Source: Voacanga thouarsii (Eukaryota > Streptophyta > Magnoliopsida > Gentianales > Apocynaceae). From it: DNA of 64,000 nt. How positions within the stretch are numbered: position 1 is the first letter of the stretch; each line of letters begins with the position of its first letter. Below the pieces are notes generated by a model. That model had not been told where the DNA came from. It searched no databases and was given only the letters and a program-made list of their open reading frames with translations. Made by a program: the position numbers and the translations under genes. This document shows, in pieces, positions 57,401-64,000 of this stretch. The stretch lies in contig JANUWF010001726.1 in NCBI GenBank assembly GCA_026120185.1, forward strand, positions 144,501 to 208,500, in the 5' to 3' direction.

Positions 57401-58738
57401 ATTACATTGTTGTTTTCTTTTCTCTTATCAATTTAAGATAAATTATGTTTAGTTTTTTCATTTATATTTTTGTCAGAATGTATATGAGAGAACAAGAAAA
57501 ATTGAATTTTCAAACTCACCATGTTACAAATAAATGCTATATTTCCCATGACAAGAATATATATACTTTCTATTAACAAGAACCTCATTTTAATCCTATA
57601 ATTTTATGTAAAATCCACCAAAAATTCTTTCGTTAAGGTCATTAATGCCATTTCTTTGTTTAATTGCTATGCATATTCTTTTTTCTTTTAATTGGTTAGG
57701 AGGGGAAGAGTGAGGCTTTCTTTTTCTTAATAAAAACTTTCATTGCGATTTTCATTTAAAATGTTTTTAGGGTTTTCATATAAATTAGTGTTTCATATAT
57801 ATCTAATGAATATAATTTTTTTTTTTTTTTACAGAAACTTTCTCGGGAGTTTTCACACTCCTTTTATTCTTTTTCCCCCTTTTTTCATGGGAGGAGGTCA
57901 AAGAGGAGATGTGATATTTCATGGGAAATTAGTATCTAGTGCCATATCTAATATATACAAAATTTTTTCCTCCTAAAAAAGAGAACTTTCTTTCAATTTT
58001 TAACATTAAAAAAAAAAAAACTGAAAGCTTTTCAGTTTGGTACTTCTTCTGGGAGGGGAAGGGGAAGTAGGGATAGTACCTAAGTTGAGGCAGTTGGGAC
58101 TAGAAATCCCAACCTCTTTCTTTTCTTCTCATGTTCCTGGCCTAGTCCAACAATAAGGAGAGGTGGGGATCCCCAGCCTTTTCCTGCTTGAAACAAAATT
58201 TTATCCATCTCTAGGCCATCCCCAAGTAGGGAGATAGGGCCTGTCACGGGTAGACTCATGCCGGTTCGAATGTATGGGTGCTTTTGTTGCTCACACCTAA
58301 TCTGAGAGTTGGAGAAACCAACAGAACATGTGTGTTTCTTCAAATTTACTTAAGAAACTGGAACGATGAGCGTTCCAAGTGTATTTGGTCACTTTGTACG
58401 GTTTGTTTGAGTATGTCTAGGAATGTCCGTGAGCCTTTTATAGATTGCTTGGGCAATTCTGAGATCACTAGGGCATTCCCAAGTCAAATGTTAGGTGAAC
58501 TGGTCTACACAATGCTAGTGAGGTATCGATGGGCAGCGATCTCCCAAATGCCAAGCTTTTGTTTTCTCAAAAAGGTGTAAGTCCGACTGCCTACATCGGC
58601 CCACACCATTCAGCCCAACAACATAGAATGGGTATAAATTAGGGATGTACACTCCTGGCTAGGGATAGAAGAGGCTTTTCATGGCACCTCCCGTGAGGGG
58701 ATTCGGACTCGAGAAGTTAGCCTCTCAAAGCTTTAAAT
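57401..58738. other. Spacer, unrecognised
   Basis: 58020-58700 is more GC-rich, with GGGAGGGGAAGGGG-type runs and several short frames (87 and 100 codons on opposite strands), none with a recognisable domain. It could be part of an LTR. Confidence 0.35.
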
Positions 58739-61700
58739 AGAGTTGTCAAAATGGGCTAAGCCCATGGGTCAGGCTCGACCCACAAGTAATATGGGGTGCA
58801 ATTTTTCAAGCCTATATTTCAATCAGACCTATTCGGCCTGACCCACAAAGCCCATGGTTTGAATGAGGCTGGGTCGGGCTTGGCCCATTGACTACTTTTT
58901 TTTTTTTTAAATCCCAAAATTGAAAAATTAAATAAAATATCAAAAGTCAAACCAAACCCATGCACCCACAGATTTCATTTTCAGATTTGCGGTATATCTC
59001 CTCCGTCGCAACACACAAGACAAACCTCTTACTCAGTTAGCTCTCAACTCTCAATTGCAAATCCAAGTTCCTCTGCAAATCCAACTTCCTCTCTACTGCC
59101 GGTTGATTAGTCGCTTGTCACTAACATCCTATAATTAACCATATGTCATTCGATCTTGATTTGCACGCCAGCTCTGACTCTACTACTGTGGCCTGCTACT
59201 TATACCACACAAACCGAAACCTTCCCTAAACTGCCCAACCTTTAATGTCTCCACTTTAGTCTATCGCCGCTGTTGCCATTTTTCTATAAAGCCTTAGCAA
59301 GTCGACCACTAAGCTCGCCTCTACTCCTAAGCTACTTCCTTCAGAACTCATAAGTCTATGGACTGTGATAACAGGTATAAAAGCTCAAGATTCTTGATTT
59401 TTTTATTGTCTTTGTAATATATGTCCGTACAATGAGCCCCCAAATAAATATAATTGCCACTGATTCATTGAATTCCCTACTATTCTCATTGTCTTCGAGA
59501 AAGAGGGTATAATTATAAAGTTTAGACCACAAAATTAAAAAAAAAAAAAAGAAATCCAACCTTTCAACAATCTTGTTTAGATGGCCAAACACAGTATACT
59601 GTATACATCTAGAGAAGGGTTAGTTTGCTTTCATATCTTGTACCTGTTTTTTCAAGTAATATGTGATAAGCAGGAGATGACTTTTTAAAATCGGGATAAC
59701 TTTGAGATCTAGTTTGATTGTAAATTACAATGTGCTATTTTTTTAGTTATTATTTGTTCCTTCCTTTTTTAATTATTGCTCTATGTTGCTTTGCTAAATT
59801 TCTCATTGTATATTTGCTATTGAATTCTTGTGTAAAGGGAATGGATATTCAATCACACACTAATGGCGGTGATAGTGATGAATGCATGTATGTGTGCGAA
59901 AATATGATATCGGTGAACCTTTGAAATTGGTAGTGAAGGACAACCTGCAAAAAGAGCTAAAAAAGAGACTTCTAATGTATGGATATATTTTTCCAAATCT
60001 AGTAAAAAGGTTAATGGAATAGAAAGGGCTATTTGCAATGGTTGTAAAGTTGAATATAAAATTGGAACAAAACAAAGAGGTACAAACTATGGCATCTCAC
60101 ATTTAAAACGTCATTTGGAAAATTGCAAGTTGATTTTGTTTTCTAATCCACAACAAATGTTCATTGATTTTGAGGGGAAAGCAAAGGCAAGAAAATATGA
60201 TCGTAGAATGTCATGAGAAATGGTAGCTAAAGCCATAATTCAACATGATTTGCCATTTTCATTTGTTAAATATAAGAAGATTAAGGCTTGGGTTAAATAC
60301 CTTATTCCAGAATCCAAATATGTGGTCTAGGAATACTGTGTCAATGATGTTGAGAGAGTTCATTTGAGAGAGAAAGAGAAGCTTAAAGCAGTCTTGGCTA
60401 AAATACTAAATAAGATTTGCTTAACATCTGATGTATGGACAGCATGCACCACAGAGGGTTATATTTTCTTAACTGCTTACTTTGTTGATGAGAATTGGAA
60501 GTTGTGTAGTTAAATTCTTAATTTTCATCGCATGCTTCCTCTACAGATAGAAGTTGACTTGGTTGCCATTGTGTTTAATTGCTTGAATGAATGGAGAATT
60601 GAAAGATTTTTTTTTTTTTTTTTTACTTTGGATAATGCTTCTGCAAATGATTGCATACAAGATATTTTGAAAAGTCATCTTTCTTTGCAAAATATCTTGG
60701 TTTGTGATGATGATTATTTTCATGTACGTTGTTGTGCTCATATATTGAATCTCATTGTTCAAGAGGTTTGAAACTAACCCATGAAGCATTATACAAAATA
60801 AGAGAGAGTGTGAAATATGTAAAAAGGATCTGATGGGAGAGTTCAAAAGTTTCAAAAGTGTGTGCAACAAGCTGACATTAATGCAGGGGTTAGTTTGAAG
60901 TTGGATGTGTCAACTAGATGGGATTCAATATATTTGATGCTTGAAAGTGCTATAGAATACAAAAAAGTATTTTCTATCCTCCAACTTATTGATAAAACTT
61001 AAAAATATTGTCCAATGGATGAAAAATAGAGTAATGAAATCAAAATGTGTGAATTCTTGGAGCCGTTTTATGATGTGACAAATTTGATATTCGGTATATT
61101 TTATCCCACTTTCAATTTGTATTTTATGCAAATTTGGAAAATTGAGTGTGTCTTGAATGAAAATTTAAATAGTGAGGATGAGGTTATTAAGGATATGGCT
61201 CAAAGAATGAAGAAAAAACTTAATAAGTATTAGAAGGATTACAGTGAGGTGCTTACCTTTGGAGCAATTTTTTATCCACGTATGAAGCTTGATTTCTTGT
61301 TGTATTGCTACCAAATAATTGAAGCTTTCACTTCTCAATGAATAGTTGAAACTATCAAGAGAAAATTGTATAAACTCTATGATCACTATGCAAGTGAGTC
61401 TTCACTAAGCATTCCTCCTTCATCAAGTTTACCTAGATAAAGTTAGCAAACCAAGGACATCAAAATTTTTTAATGTAAGATATCTTTGTAATACTTTAAT
61501 TCCTTTATTAATTTACTTTTAATTATCTTTTGATGATGATACTAATACCTTTTGTTTCTTTTTTATTAATATATTGAAAATTTGTAGGATTACAAACAAT
61601 ATAAGAATGAGAATATTTCTACTTTAGGAAAAACTAAATTAGATATATATTTAGATGAGTCACAGCTTGATCTTAAACTTTTTCATGAAATAAAAGTACT

Positions 61701-62554
61701 TAATTAGTGGACGGATAATTCTAAGCGATTGCCTTGTTTGTTTATCATGGCACGTGATGTTTTAAGTATTCCAATTACAACAGTGGTGGTCATGTTATCA
61801 CCAAATATAGAAATTCTCTTCGCCATGATCGAGTTTAAATGGCTGTTTGCACAAAGAATTGGTTGCATGGATTTATTATAGATGATGATGGTAATATAAC
61901 AATTTTTTGTAATTTCTTTAGTTAGTTAATAATTAGTAAGTATAACACTAATTATATCCTTCTTTCTTATTGTGATTTGTGATTATTAGATGAACAATCC
62001 GATCTTGAAATAGCCATATCAAAAATAGCATCATCAAAAGTAGATTCAAATAAAATCAATGAAAAAGTTTTAGATGATTGAAGAATGTGTATCTTTTTGG
62101 CAGGCAGTATGGACAATACTTTTAGCCTTTCATGGCTATTTTATAAAATTGTGAAACAAATATTGATTTTTAACTTTGATGTTTCTAAATTTAAACTTTT
62201 AAATTGGATTACTGTATTTGTATATTTAAGAGATATTGACTTTAATATGTGATTTGTGATGTTTAATTTTTGAACTTGTTAAAATTGTAAATTTAGGTAG
62301 AATTATGTGTGTAAAGTATAATAAATAAAATATGCTTAACTTATTATTTGATAATTACAATTTATTTTAAGTTATAATTTGATTCATTATATTTGTACTA
62401 GAGTTAGAGTCAAAGATTAAAAAATATAAATATAGTATGAAATTTCTTTTTTTAAAAAAATATTATTTATATACAAATGAGCCCATGGGCTGCAAGGGCT
62501 GGGCTGGGCTGGGCTAAAAATTTGATAGCCCATCATAAAAATAGGTTGGCCCGT
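58739..62554 (+). mobile_element. hAT transposon (BED-finger type), right end cut by an LTR
   Basis: The left end AGAGTTGTCAAAATGGGC is the terminal repeat of a common plant hAT family, followed by folded GGCC/GGGCT-rich subterminal DNA (58755-58890). The right side has matching GGGCT repeats (62470-62520) and the start of the inverted end (GGTTGGCCCGT) at about 62544-62554, where an LTR interrupts it. The transposase relic lies between. The 8-bp target repeat cannot be checked because the right end is outside the window. Confidence 0.8.
59840..62084 (+). pseudogene. hAT transposase relic (BED finger plus dimerisation domain)
   Basis: The start ATG at about 59840 is followed by a frame change near 59925. 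A BED zinc finger follows (CNGC, then HLKRHLENC, about 60030-60130), then catalytic-core pieces: ICLTSDVWTA (60418-60447), LDNASANDC, HVRCCAHILNLIV (60720-60765), STRWDSIYLML (60910-60942) and LEPFYDVTNLIFG. The C-terminal dimerisation region (61610-61870) has LDIYLDE, RLPCLFIMARDVLSIPITTV and KNWLHGF, but the highly conserved ASESAFS-type core between them is missing. At least ten in-frame stops and frameshifts. Not a host gene. Confidence 0.8.
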
Positions 62555-64000
62555 TGATAGGACCTAAATTTACCTATATTTTTCTAATTATTTGAAGTTC
62601 TTTTGTGATACTTTTGATTTAATAACTAATCATATTCCTTCATATTTGATATTTTACCTTTGGAAATGTATTTAAATGATTTTATGCAGAGTTGGATGAA
62701 AAATGAAATAAAAACATCGATCGTACAGAGCACGGCTGGCGTTGGCCTTTCATTGGGAGAACGGTGCTGGCACGGAGGCACGACTAGCGCCGGCTTCGAG
62801 GCACAGCGGTGCGCCGGCCGTGCACTGACCTAAGATGGCCGGTTTCCTTTTCCAAGCAGATTTTGACAATTTTAGTTGGATTCTTTTGGAAACTCTTTCA
62901 ACCACAGAAAAGGACTCTAGTAGGCATTTTTTAGCAATTAGAACTCCTACAAATACAAAAGAATAATATTGTACAAACTAGTTTTCATAATTTTCAATTC
63001 TTCAATGTAATATCTTTAGAAAACTCCTAGAGAAACACTAAGATTTAGAAGGATCAAGAAGAATTCTTGGAGAAGAAGAGGAGGTTGATCAAGAAGGTTT
63101 CAAGGAGGAAGAAAGGATCTTGCTTGTCTATGAGTGACTTCTTTTCTTTTTCTTTGTAATTTATTGACAATTTGATATTATTGTTTTAATTGTCTTTAGA
63201 TGGTATTCTTTTGGATTCATGATTTTGTATTGATTTTAGTTCTTTAATCAATTTATAGCTATTCTTAATATTTGATTACTTGAGCATAATATCTTGTTGC
63301 ATTGATTAGTTTTCTTATAATGTTAGGAGAAACTGACCAACTAATTAATTCAACACTAGCTATTATTAACTTACTTGAAAAAGAGGTTAAGGGTAAAGAC
63401 AAAGTAATCAAAGATTAATTGATAATTGCTAGAATATAGATTCATTGACTAATTTTATGCTTAAATCACGTAGAATATAGGGATTTATGTGAATATTGAT
63501 TTTAATGCATCTTTTGGGTAAATTAGTTGAAATAAAATATATTTATTGATTTAACTAAATGATAGTGATTCTATGGATTGCATACGAAGTGGGTCTATTT
63601 TAATCCTTCATGATGCCAATATAATAATTAATTAAGAGAATAACTAGTTAATCATTATTGTGTATTCAAGGATTTCTATCTATTTACATGTCCTTTCTAC
63701 TTATTCTTACTCCTTAATTATCCTTGTGACTTTTTTTGTATAACTTAATTTTCTCTAATATATTACGTTAGTAGGTTATTTACTTATATTTCTTTATTCT
63801 ATTGACTAAACAATAAAGATATGTGTAAAATAAGTTAGGAGTCTAAGTTCTTGTGGATTCAATACTTGCTATTCCCTAAACTATATGATGGGTATTCTTA
63901 CCTGTATGTGTAGTTTTAGTGGTTAGCATTTTATTAAAACTTGATTCATTGTAGACTTTGTTGGTAATATTTTCTATACTAAAAAACATGCATCATCCGT
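62555..64000 (+). repeat. Gypsy-type LTR, runs to window end
   Basis: Starts TGATAGGACC exactly inside the hAT right terminus. It has a GC-rich repeated part (62725-62835), then a GAAGAAG-rich tract near 63060-63110 and CTTGTCTATGAGTGAC, as in the LTR piece at 44523. At the far edge the sequence ATGCATCA (about 63988-63995) could be the LTR end, with the primer site beyond the window. No coding. Confidence 0.55.

Noticed and set aside
58080..58580. Overlapping 87- and 100-codon frames on opposite strands
   Set aside because: Mutually overlapping, without a domain, in a segment that may be LTR.

Overview
The window is nuclear DNA of a flowering plant, probably a eudicot. It is AT-rich, gene-poor and packed with nested plant transposons. 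The main evidence is a seven-exon plant terpene synthase (TPS-a type), Ty1/copia and Ty3/gypsy retrotransposons with typical plant primer sites, CACTA, hAT and Mutator-like DNA transposons, a tRNA-derived SINE and a ribosomal protein S13 pseudogene with plant-style introns. I cannot name the species.

Layout. 1-165: edge of a broken terpene synthase (TPS) copy. 290-3180: a MITE-like repeat opened by about 2.3 kb that includes a 5'-truncated LINE. 3487-13006: a composite CACTA transposon with TTGGTA-rich ends, a decayed En/Spm-type accessory gene, a second internal left end and a captured ARMC8-like exon. 13662-15939 (minus): the one gene that looks intact, a 558-residue sesquiterpene synthase. 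16621-37448: a tandem duplication. Unit 1 is 14.0 kb and holds a Mutator-like (MULE) relic split by a full copia element, itself hit by another element that left a solo LTR. Unit 2 is a 6.8 kb version with most of the copia deleted. 38024-39188, 41516-41635 and 43636-44522: three more TPS relics, broken by MITEs, an hAT element and a gypsy fragment. 44523-48400: a gypsy-type LTR piece and a 5'-truncated second copia. 49923-50134: a SINE fused to a 5S rRNA 3' end. 54645-55235: ribosomal protein S13 pseudogene. 58739-62554: a decayed hAT transposon whose right end is cut by a gypsy-type LTR running to the window end.

The region reads as a decayed TPS cluster: one working-looking minus-strand gene with its relics on both sides, pulled apart by transposons and segmental duplication. 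The relics at 38.0-39.2 kb and 43.6-44.5 kb share a stop codon and a MITE insertion, so they are copies of one already dead gene. Apart from the TPS gene, no open frame of more than 100 codons looks like a functioning host gene; the long frames are retrotransposon remains. Promoter, poly(A) and product assignments are inferences from sequence; nothing here was tested by alignment software.
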